Below, piece after piece: positions 1 through 7,035 of a DNA stretch of 64,000 bases. The position numbers and the translations under genes were made by a program. Origin of the DNA: Chitinophaga pinensis (GTDB lineage: Bacteria > Bacteroidota > Bacteroidia > Flavobacteriales_D > Crocinitomicaceae). The stretch spans positions 55,036 through 119,035 of the forward strand of contig CAMCYF010000002.1 in assembly GCA_945883825.1 (NCBI GenBank), in the 5' to 3' direction. Each line of letters starts with the position of its first letter. Within the stretch, counting starts at the first letter, position 1. Below the pieces are notes generated by a model that saw only the letters and a program-made list of their open reading frames with translations, was not told the origin of the DNA and made no database searches.

Positions 1-448
1 ACTCGTGCATTCTCTTGATAGTTCGAAAAAAGCCATTGAAATGACAGAAGAACATGTTTCTCTAAATAAATTTGGAAAGAAACACGCCTCAATTACTGCT
101 GATGCAATGGACTATATGAAAGAATTAAAGGAAGATTACGACATCATTGTATTGGATCCGCCAGCATTTGCAAAACACCGCGAAAAACGACACCAAGCAA
201 TTCAGGGATACAAACGACTAAATGCCCATGCAATTCGACAAATAAAGCCAGGTGGAATTATTTTTACCTTTTCATGTTCTCAGGTTGTAGACAAACAATT
301 ATTCACGCATACAATTATTGCTGCTGCAATTGAAACAGGGAGAACTGTAAGAATTCTTGCGCAGTTACACCAAGGTCCTGATCATCCAATAAATGCGTAC
401 CATCCTGAAGGAGAATACTTAAAAGGCCTTGTAATCCAAGTAGACTAA
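1..448 (+). CDS. Class I SAM-dependent rRNA methyltransferase, RlmI-like (5' truncated)
   Basis: Only the C-terminal part is present; the reading frame is open at the left edge (frame starts at base 2), so the GTG at base 5 is not a real start. The visible part contains the methyltransferase motif IV VLDPPAFAKHREKRH, followed by GYKRLNAHAIRQIKPGG and FTFSCSQ, the pattern of the RlmI/RlmK (COG1092) family that methylates cytosine C5 of 23S rRNA. The PUA domain and SAM-binding loop would lie upstream of the window. The stop overlaps the start of the MATE gene (TAATG), so the two are probably co-transcribed. Family assignment is firm; the exact target base is inference. Confidence 0.85.
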   Translation, partial: LVHSLDSSKKAIEMTEEHVSLNKFGKKHASITADAMDYMKELKEDYDIIVLDPPAFAKHREKRHQAIQGYKRLNAHAIRQIKPGGIIFTFSCSQVVDKQLFTHTIIAAAIETGRTVRILAQLHQGPDHPINAYHPEGEYLKGLVIQVD

Positions 449-1776
449 TGCTAGAATTACGCTACAAAACTATTTTAGCTGTTGCACTTCCGATGATGAT
501 TTCTGGATTTATCCAATCGCTTGTTTTAATTACTGATGCAGCCTTTATTTCGCGTTATTCAACAGAAGCATTTGATGCAGTTGGAAATGGAGGACTCATT
601 TATATAACGATGTACATGTGTCTATTAGGAATGGGAGATGGCGCTCAAATAATTATAGCTCGCCGAATTGGTGAAGAACGACCCGAAGCAATCGGAAGGA
701 TATTTGGTTCATCTGTTCTAATGAATTGCCTTCTTGCAGCTATTCTTTTTATCATTTTATATTTTATAATGCCGGGCGCTATTCTAGGCTATTCTAAAAA
801 TCAGGAGATTGCTGCATTACAGGGGGATTATATTCAAATAAGAAGTTTCGCATTATTTTTCTCGATGATTACAATAGCAATTCAAGCTTTTTTTCTTGCA
901 AAAGGAAGAACAGTAGTGGTATTAATCGCCGCATTAATTACAGCATTAAGCAATGTTTTTTTAGATTACGGACTTATTTTTGGAGAAATGGGATTACCAG
1001 AAATGGGATTAAAAGGTGCAGCATTGGCCTCTACAATCGCAGATGGATTGGGAATGCTTTTTCTACTAGTTTATTTATTTTTCTCCGATGAAAAACGAAA
1101 ATACCGGCTATTTTCTCACTTCTCCTATAATTTCCAATCTATGAAGGAACTTTTAAAAGTAGGAAGTCCACTCATGCTTCAAGGATTTTTTGCACTTGGA
1201 ACATGGACACTTTATTTTACTTGGTTAGAGCAAAAAGGGCAGTTTGATTTAACAGTTTCCCAAAATATTCGCTCTATTTATTTTTTGGCCTTTGTGCCAA
1301 TTTGGGGCTTTGCAGGAACCACAAAAACATATATCTCACAGTATTTAGGTGCAAAGGAATTTGATAAAATACCTGTTATTCAAAGAAAAATTCAATTATT
1401 AACCGTTGGCTTTTTACTTTTAACATTTCATGGAGCAATTTTATATCCTGAAAAATTAATTTTAATGATAAATCCAGAAGAAATATATTTGCAAAAAAGT
1501 GCAGAAATTCTCCAACTGATTTCTTTATCTGTATTATTATTTGGGATTATCTCCGTTTATTTTCAAACAATCCATGGAAGTGGAAATACACTTCATTCAA
1601 TGCTTATAGAGTTTTTTACAGTATTTATTTATACAATTTGTAGCTTTTTATTCATAAAATGTTGGAATTTTGATGTCTATTGGATTTGGACTGTTGAATA
1701 TATTTATTTTGGTGTTTTGGGATTGTTATCCATTCTCTATTTAAGATACTACCCCTGGAAAAATAAAATCGTATGA
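448..1776 (+). CDS. MATE family efflux transporter
   Basis: A 442-residue polytopic membrane protein with about twelve hydrophobic segments, the normal size for MATE (multi antimicrobial extrusion) proteins, which export cationic or polyaromatic compounds against a Na+ or H+ gradient. The N-terminus (LPMMISGFIQSLVLITDAAF) and the GMGDGAQIIIARRIGE stretch fit the two-bundle MATE fold. The ATG overlaps the stop of the methyltransferase gene by one base and its own stop overlaps the fmt start (ATGA), so it sits inside a three-gene run. Substrate cannot be predicted from sequence. Confidence 0.85.
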   Translation: MLELRYKTILAVALPMMISGFIQSLVLITDAAFISRYSTEAFDAVGNGGLIYITMYMCLLGMGDGAQIIIARRIGEERPEAIGRIFGSSVLMNCLLAAILFIILYFIMPGAILGYSKNQEIAALQGDYIQIRSFALFFSMITIAIQAFFLAKGRTVVVLIAALITALSNVFLDYGLIFGEMGLPEMGLKGAALASTIADGLGMLFLLVYLFFSDEKRKYRLFSHFSYNFQSMKELLKVGSPLMLQGFFALGTWTLYFTWLEQKGQFDLTVSQNIRSIYFLAFVPIWGFAGTTKTYISQYLGAKEFDKIPVIQRKIQLLTVGFLLLTFHGAILYPEKLILMINPEEIYLQKSAEILQLISLSVLLFGIISVYFQTIHGSGNTLHSMLIEFFTVFIYTICSFLFIKCWNFDVYWIWTVEYIYFGVLGLLSILYLRYYPWKNKIV

Positions 1777-2738
1777 GTGAGGTAAAAAAATTACGACTTG
1801 TATTTATGGGCACGCCTGATTTTGCAGTAGGCATTTTAGACGCTTTACAGAGAAGTATTCATGAAATTGTTGCTGTGGTAACTGTTGCTGATAAAGCCGC
1901 TGGCAGGGGGCAAAAATTAAAAGAAAGCGCAGTTAAAATCTATGCTCAAGCAAATAATTTAACAATTTTACAGCCAGAAAAATTAAAAGACGAGCATTTC
2001 TTAGCACAATTAAAAGAACTTCAAGCTGATTTATTTGTAGTTGTAGCTTTTCGAATGTTACCTAAAGAAGTTTGGAAAATGCCCGCTTTTGGAACCATTA
2101 ATCTTCACGCATCTCTTCTACCAAATTATCGAGGAGCTGCTCCAATCAATTGGGCTCTTATCAACGGAGATGAAGAAACGGGAGTAACAACTTTTTTTAT
2201 TGATGAAGCAATCGACTCTGGAAAAATAATTGCGCAGGAAAAAGTAAAAATATCTTCAAATACAAATGCCGGAGAGTTACACGATGAATTAATGAGTGTA
2301 GGCGCTCAATTAACATTAAAAACTGTTGCTGCTATTTCTCAACAGACACATACTGTTATTGATCAAGATAAATTTGACGGAAAAGATTTTAAAACAGCTC
2401 CAAAAATTTTCAAAGAAGATTGCGAAATTTCTTGGCAAGAAACTGTGGAAAACGTTCACAATAAAATTCGGGGGCTCTCGCCCTACCCTGCTGCATGGAC
2501 AAAACTAAAGAACACTAAGAAAAATGAAATTCTTTTGGTTAAGCTTTTTACTTCAAAAACCATAGAAAATAATGGTCTTAGCTTAACAGGAAATCTTCAA
2601 GAACACGCTGATGGAATTCTTTTCCCATGTAACAATGGGTTTATTTGTATCACAGAACTCCAAGTAGAAGGTAAAAGAAGAATGACTTACAAGGAATTTC
2701 TTGCAGGAAACGAGATAAAAAATTGGGAGCTATTTTAA
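1773..2738 (+). CDS. fmt: Methionyl-tRNA formyltransferase
   Basis: Fmt transfers a formyl group from 10-formyl-tetrahydrofolate to methionyl-tRNA(fMet) for translation initiation. The 321-residue length matches the family. The N-terminal formyltransferase domain starts LRLVFMGTPDFAV. The catalytic N-x-H lies in INLHASLLPNYRGAAPI, and the catalytic Asp in FFIDEAIDSG. The C-terminal tRNA-binding domain follows, including GLSPYPAAWTKL. The start codon overlaps the MATE stop by 4 bp. The 3' end overlaps the convergent outer-membrane protein gene by 9 bp. In many bacteria fmt sits beside def; here it does not. Confidence 0.95.
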   Translation: MSEVKKLRLVFMGTPDFAVGILDALQRSIHEIVAVVTVADKAAGRGQKLKESAVKIYAQANNLTILQPEKLKDEHFLAQLKELQADLFVVVAFRMLPKEVWKMPAFGTINLHASLLPNYRGAAPINWALINGDEETGVTTFFIDEAIDSGKIIAQEKVKISSNTNAGELHDELMSVGAQLTLKTVAAISQQTHTVIDQDKFDGKDFKTAPKIFKEDCEISWQETVENVHNKIRGLSPYPAAWTKLKNTKKNEILLVKLFTSKTIENNGLSLTGNLQEHADGILFPCNNGFICITELQVEGKRRMTYKEFLAGNEIKNWELF

Positions 2739-3554
2739 GCCTGAAAAGGATGATTCTATAATGTCTTTATCCTCGTTATCTTTCCACTTTTTTTTTGTGC
2801 CCGTTTTTTGCACATTAAAACTAAGTCCAATAGAAATAGGGCTAATTTTTTCTACTGCGTCTTTTTTAAATAAACCATTCAAACTATAGCTGCCAAATAA
2901 TCCATAAGCGCCATATGCTACTCGCACCATTCCATCCAATGAAAGTAAATTAGCATGAAAAAATTTATTATCTCTAATAACATTATTGAACTTATCACCG
3001 TTACTGTACTTTCCTTGCAAGCGATGATTTGTAAACAATCGAATGCCTCCTACAACACCTACTGCTAAACTTATTGATTTCTTTTGGTTTTTCTTTGTTG
3101 AAAAATCTAGAAATAAAGGAATTTGAAAAAAACCAAGATTGAGTGTAGAAGATTTTACTGTAGCAAATGCATCGTATAAAGATGGGTTCCCTGTAACTAA
3201 ATCAATCGTTGAATCAGTGGTCAGAAAAGAATAATCATCATCAAAAGTGAAGGTTTTAAAATTAAAACCGAACCCTGTTGTTATTCCAATAAATTGTTTG
3301 AATAAGGGAATTTTATATTCAAATACATTTAATCCAAGACTTGTTGATTGTAAGACTTTATTTGACCATTGAGCTGATTTATTAGTTGACATAAATCCAA
3401 TATCGAATCCTTGCCATTGCCCATTATACAGATTCTTTTTGTTTGATGTCATACTATCGACTCTACTATTTAAAGTTGTTTTAATCATTTGAGAAAAACT
3501 TAAATTAGAATTTAAGATTATTAGTGCGCTAAAAAGGATTTTGTAAATAGTCAT
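2730..3554 (-). CDS. Outer-membrane beta-barrel protein of unknown function
   Basis: A 274-residue protein with a typical signal peptide (MTIYKILFSALIILNSNLSF, then SQ) and alternating-polarity strands with many aromatic and glycine residues, such as GITTGFGFNFKTFTF and VAYGAYGLFGSYSLNG. This suggests a small outer-membrane beta-barrel (PorT or OmpW-like fold class). The charged tail KKKWKDNEDKDIIE is not barrel-like. It lies 52 bp downstream of the TonB-dependent receptor on the same strand and may be co-transcribed from the riboswitch promoter; a link to thiamine uptake is speculation. No specific family is recognised. Confidence 0.6.
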   Translation of the reverse strand: MTIYKILFSALIILNSNLSFSQMIKTTLNSRVDSMTSNKKNLYNGQWQGFDIGFMSTNKSAQWSNKVLQSTSLGLNVFEYKIPLFKQFIGITTGFGFNFKTFTFDDDYSFLTTDSTIDLVTGNPSLYDAFATVKSSTLNLGFFQIPLFLDFSTKKNQKKSISLAVGVVGGIRLFTNHRLQGKYSNGDKFNNVIRDNKFFHANLLSLDGMVRVAYGAYGLFGSYSLNGLFKKDAVEKISPISIGLSFNVQKTGTKKKWKDNEDKDIIESSFSGLK

Positions 3555-3606
3555 ATTTATGTTTTAGAAATTTATACTCTGTGAAATTAAAAATAATTAT
3601 TCAAAA

Positions 3607-6069
3607 TTAAATCTTCAACAAAATTCTAAACATAAAATTCCTTCCGGCTTGTGGGTAATAGAAGTTTTCAGTGGTTGTTTGACCTTCATAAATGTATGAA
3701 AAGGTATAGCCATTGTTTGAATACAAGGCATTGAAAATATTATTTACTAACAAGCTAAAAGTAATTTCTTCAAAAAACTTATTTTCAATTTTATAAGACA
3801 AGGTTAAATTTGAAAAAGAGATGGGATTTATACTTCGATTATCATTAGAAGTATTATCCAGATATTGGCGGCCAACATATTTAGTTAGCCAATCGATGCT
3901 TAAATTTTTTAATGGTTTAAAGGTTAATCCTGCATTTGTAACAATAGTTGGGGAGAAAGCCAAATTTGTATTTTTATGATCTATTAACTGCTGCGTATAA
4001 TAAGGTTCATCGTCTAAATATTCATCAAGATACTCATTGAATTGTTTGATTTTATTTTGACTCAGCGTGAAAGCGCCTGATAAGGCCAATGATGGAATAA
4101 TTTTATATCTTCCAGCTAATTCAATTCCAACTCGGTAACTTTCTAGTGCATTTGTTCGCGTATAACCACCGACATCGTTTATTTGCCCTGTCAAAATCAA
4201 TTGATTGGTATAATCCATCCAATAAATATTGGTATTAATTGCAAGTTTTTTATAATTGTAAGCGTATCCAATTTCTAGATCCCGCATATTTTCAGCTTTT
4301 GGGTGATTTTCAGCTGTACTTTCTCTGAAATCTTTTCGAACAGGTTCACGGTTTGCAATTCCAAATGTAGCAGAGATAAATTGACGTGAATTGATAGAAT
4401 AATTTACCCCAACTTTCGGATTGAAAAAGTTAAATTGTACATTTTGCTTTAAATCGAGTAATTGTCCACTCACATCATCAATTCCAAGAAAGGAATAATT
4501 CACATGTCTGAACTGTAAATCTGCTGAAAAAGAAAGTTGATCAAAACGATAAGAAGCTTTCAAATAATTACTAAACTCTGTTTTTTGGGCCTCATTATCG
4601 TAATAGCGGTCTCTAATTTCACCGTCTGCTGCAAATCGTGCCCAAATTACTTCACCAAAATGTCTTCCAATGTAAGTATTTGCTGCACCACCAAATAATA
4701 ATTTCAGCTTAGAAACATTGTATTGTAAAGAGTAGATTCCGCCAATAAAATCATTATCCAGCCATCTTCTTCTGATTAAATCTGAACTTATAATGCTGTC
4801 ACCACCAATAAGCACAGGGCTGTAGCCATAATCTGAAAGGTCGTCATCTTTGCGGTATTGTTCATAATAACCTCTACCATACGTATAATGTCCAGCCACA
4901 TTCATAATTAAATTTGGTTTAAAAGAATGTGTAAAATGCAATTGGTAGTTATCTTGCTGATAGTTGTCCACCTCATTCTCATAGGTATAAAAATTATATG
5001 TTATACCAGAATTTAAAAGATTTGCTCGTTCTTCATCACTCAATCCATTTCTATCAGCATACGCATTCATTTCTGTCACGTTTTCATTCACCCTACTTTC
5101 TGGTGTTCCATACCAAGATTGATAAGTTATTTCTTTCCCGCTAAATGTAATTGCTTTAAGCACAGACTTTTTTCCAACATAAGATGCCGCTAAATAATAA
5201 GAACGCAAATCGGAAGTTGCTCTGTCAATGAACCCATCAGAAGTAATTCTTGACAAGCGTGTTTCTAAAGAAAACTTATTATTTATTAAACCCGTTCCAG
5301 CTTTTACAGTAGTTTTTAGTGTATTAAAAGAGCCATAAGTATTATCTAAAACACCAAAAGCTGCAGAAGAAATATCTTGTGATTTAATGTTTAGACTTGC
5401 CCCAAAAGCTGCAGCACCATTCGTTGAAGAACCAACACCACGTTGAACTTGCATGCTTTCAATGGAGGAAGCAAGATCTGGCATATTTACCCAATATACA
5501 TCGTGAGATTCTGGATCGTTTACAGGAATTCCATTAATTGTTACATTGATTCGCGAAGCATCTACACCTCGTATTCTAATTCCAGAATATCCAATTCCTG
5601 TTCCAGCATCAGAAGTTGAAACAACAGACGGACTTGCTTCCAAAAGCGTTGGAATGTCCTGACCAAAATTATTTTTCTCAATAAGATCCGTTCGATTTAT
5701 AGTAGTAGCTGATGTTGTTTGCTCAAAGGAACGAGTTGATAAAACCTGAACTTCTTCCAAGTTTTTTGTATTGGTATACAATGTAATTTGAATAGAACTA
5801 TTAAAATCAGAAGGCTTGATATCTTTTTTTGTTACAAATAAACCAGGTGCTTCGAAAAGTAATACTAGTAACTGACTAGGAATATTGTTAATTTTAAAAC
5901 TACCATTGCGGTCGGTGTAGGTTCCATAATTTCCACCCTCAACAGTGACATTTGTACCTGGAATTGGATTTCCAGATTGATCAATAACTGTTCCGAACAA
6001 ATTATTCTGCGCGAAAAAATTAAAACTTAAAGCATAAAATACAGCGATTAAAAAAAATCTTGTTTTCAT
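3607..6069 (-). CDS. TonB-dependent receptor, probable thiamine/thiamine-precursor uptake
   Basis: An 820-residue outer-membrane receptor. It has a signal peptide (MKTRFFLIAVFYALSFNFFA), then a carboxypeptidase-D-like domain at about 22-100 (GTVIDQSGNPIPGTNVTVEG), a plug domain at about 120-230 (SGIRIRGVDASRINVTINGI; VQRGVGSSTNGAAAFG) and a 22-strand-type barrel. This architecture is common in Bacteroidota. It imports a ligand using TonB/ExbBD energy. The leader carries a TPP riboswitch (6120-6211 minus), so the ligand is probably thiamine, its phosphate or a pyrimidine precursor; receptors with TPP riboswitches are known in this phylum. Ligand identity is inference from regulation, not from the barrel sequence. 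Confidence 0.88.
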   Translation of the reverse strand: MKTRFFLIAVFYALSFNFFAQNNLFGTVIDQSGNPIPGTNVTVEGGNYGTYTDRNGSFKINNIPSQLLVLLFEAPGLFVTKKDIKPSDFNSSIQITLYTNTKNLEEVQVLSTRSFEQTTSATTINRTDLIEKNNFGQDIPTLLEASPSVVSTSDAGTGIGYSGIRIRGVDASRINVTINGIPVNDPESHDVYWVNMPDLASSIESMQVQRGVGSSTNGAAAFGASLNIKSQDISSAAFGVLDNTYGSFNTLKTTVKAGTGLINNKFSLETRLSRITSDGFIDRATSDLRSYYLAASYVGKKSVLKAITFSGKEITYQSWYGTPESRVNENVTEMNAYADRNGLSDEERANLLNSGITYNFYTYENEVDNYQQDNYQLHFTHSFKPNLIMNVAGHYTYGRGYYEQYRKDDDLSDYGYSPVLIGGDSIISSDLIRRRWLDNDFIGGIYSLQYNVSKLKLLFGGAANTYIGRHFGEVIWARFAADGEIRDRYYDNEAQKTEFSNYLKASYRFDQLSFSADLQFRHVNYSFLGIDDVSGQLLDLKQNVQFNFFNPKVGVNYSINSRQFISATFGIANREPVRKDFRESTAENHPKAENMRDLEIGYAYNYKKLAINTNIYWMDYTNQLILTGQINDVGGYTRTNALESYRVGIELAGRYKIIPSLALSGAFTLSQNKIKQFNEYLDEYLDDEPYYTQQLIDHKNTNLAFSPTIVTNAGLTFKPLKNLSIDWLTKYVGRQYLDNTSNDNRSINPISFSNLTLSYKIENKFFEEITFSLLVNNIFNALYSNNGYTFSYIYEGQTTTENFYYPQAGRNFMFRILLKI

Positions 6070-6119
6070 TTTTAAAAAAAATAAACAAGAACAAGGGGCT
6101 AATTCTTGACGGTTATAAA

Positions 6120-6211
6120 TCTATTAGCTCAGTCATCTTCCCTGCGCAAGCATTACCTTACAGGTTCAATGGGTATAATCTCAGCCCGTTTTAGCAACGA
6201 ACACCCCTTAG
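6120..6211 (-). promoter_or_regulatory. TPP (THI-box) riboswitch
   Basis: Read on the minus strand, the leader contains the conserved thiamine-pyrophosphate aptamer blocks in order: AAGGGGTG, then GGGCTGAGATTATACCC (pyrimidine-sensor arm with CTGAGA), then GAACCTG, then GGTAATGCTTGCGCAGGGAA (pyrophosphate-sensor arm). The 3' edge of the aptamer is about 50 nt before the receptor ATG. Downstream, CCCCTT (6098 to 6093) could pair with the aptamer's AAGGGG (6209 to 6204), and GCTAAT/ATTAGC (6128-6123 with 6103-6098) forms a competing hairpin. That is a plausible expression platform. The aptamer call is strong; the switching mechanism is inference. Confidence 0.95.
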
Positions 6212-6219
6212 AGACAATG

Positions 6220-6227
6220 CAAAGGTA
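6220..6227 (-). promoter_or_regulatory. Bacteroidota-type -7 promoter element upstream of the TPP riboswitch
   Basis: On the minus strand the octamer TACCTTTG matches the Bacteroidota -7 consensus TAnnTTTG and lies about 9 nt before the first riboswitch block, a sensible place for transcription of the leader to begin. A clear -33 TTTG is not visible; the upstream region is T-rich. Confidence 0.55.
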
Positions 6228-6687
6228 AATAGTTTTTTGTAGCTGAAAAAAGAAAAGTCATTTATTTTTTTTAGTGTACGCTTTCTTACCAACACTCAAA
6301 ATCCTAATCAAATTCAAAACTCTAACAATAATCTCAATTTGAGAAATTATTCTATTTTCCTTTCTTTTTTTCTTGATACTTCGACAATGCTCAGTACAAG
6401 TCAAGAAACCAATAAGTCAAGGCTCTGAATTTCTATTATGTTCGCGAATCATTATTTTAACACTACTTACAACTCGTTGCGAACAATTTTAGCTCCTTTC
6501 TAAAACTGAAATTTTTTAAAAATGTTCTTTCAGAAATTTTAAAAATTAACAGTTTCAGTTCAGTAGCCAAAAACATGAAATTCAAGGCCGAATAGTATTC
6601 GCTAATATTCACTAAATACTTCTCACTTCGAATGAATCTTTGATTTTTATATTAAAATATTTTACTGGTACGATTGCGAATACTCAA
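6228..6687. other. Non-coding stretch with REP-like palindromes
   Basis: About 460 bp between the riboswitch promoter and the VanZ-like gene with no credible coding frame. It holds a palindromic element (6369-6408), an inverted pair TGTTCGC/GCGAACA around 6440-6485, a mirrored AT-rich pair with the ends AAACTGAA and TTTCAGTT near 6500-6563, and a short tandem ATTCGCTAAT/ATTCACTAAA near 6597-6616. No tRNA fold was found. It may be a cluster of dispersed repeats or a decayed insertion. Confidence 0.5.
6369..6408. repeat. REP-like palindromic element
   Basis: The arms TTTCTTGA (6369-6376) and TCAAGAAA (6401-6408) are perfect inverted repeats. Just inside them TACT pairs with AGTA, leaving a 4-nt bulge. 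The loop core CTTCGACAATGCTCAGTACA resembles a dispersed motif (CTTCGACAAGCTCAGTAC-like) that recurs in intergenic regions of many bacterial genomes. Whether it is repeated in this genome cannot be seen here: I find only this copy in the window. Confidence 0.5.
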
Positions 6688-7035
6688 TTATTTTTTAATC
6701 CTTCCAAGCAAGCTAAAAATAAAAAACCCTAAAAAAATACCGACAGAATTTGCTAAGGCATCATAAAAAGAAGGATCTCTTCCAGGCACTAAACCTTGAA
6801 AAAATTCTATTAATAAACCGTAAGCAATAAGAAATGGGATTCCTATAAAATATGAACGAATATTAGATGAAATAAAGCCAAAATTCAAACTTAAAATAGC
6901 ATACGCCAAAAAATGATTTAGTTTATCGGATTTTTCGAATTCAAGGCCTGATTTTGGAGGCAATAAACTCAAGAGTGTAATTGCAATTATTAAGATAATA
7001 AAGAGGGTTAAAAAAAGTTTATTCTTCTGTTTCAT
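6688..7035 (-). CDS. VanZ-like family membrane protein
   Basis: A 115-residue protein with four predicted membrane segments and the VanZ-like signature: a LLSLLPPKSG stretch after the first segment, then KLNHFLAYAILSLNFGF, then LIEFFQGLVPGRDPSFYDAL ending in ANSVGIFLG. The family is named after VanZ of glycopeptide-resistance clusters, but chromosomal members like this have no established role and no resistance should be inferred. I chose the ATG at 7035 (MKQKNKL) over the ATG at 7074: the inner start leaves a 17-bp overlap with the S9 peptidase gene instead of 56 bp and places a membrane segment directly at the N-terminus. Confidence 0.75.
   Translation of the reverse strand: MKQKNKLFLTLFIILIIAITLLSLLPPKSGLEFEKSDKLNHFLAYAILSLNFGFISSNIRSYFIGIPFLIAYGLLIEFFQGLVPGRDPSFYDALANSVGIFLGFFIFSLLGRIKK

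Noticed and set aside
6120..6211. tRNA gene in the receptor leader
   Set aside because: The GC-richer conserved region is fully explained by the TPP aptamer; no cloverleaf or CCA end can be formed.
6688..7035. Vancomycin-resistance gene vanZ
   Set aside because: Shares only the VanZ-like domain; no vanHAX or regulators nearby, and such proteins are common in genomes without resistance.
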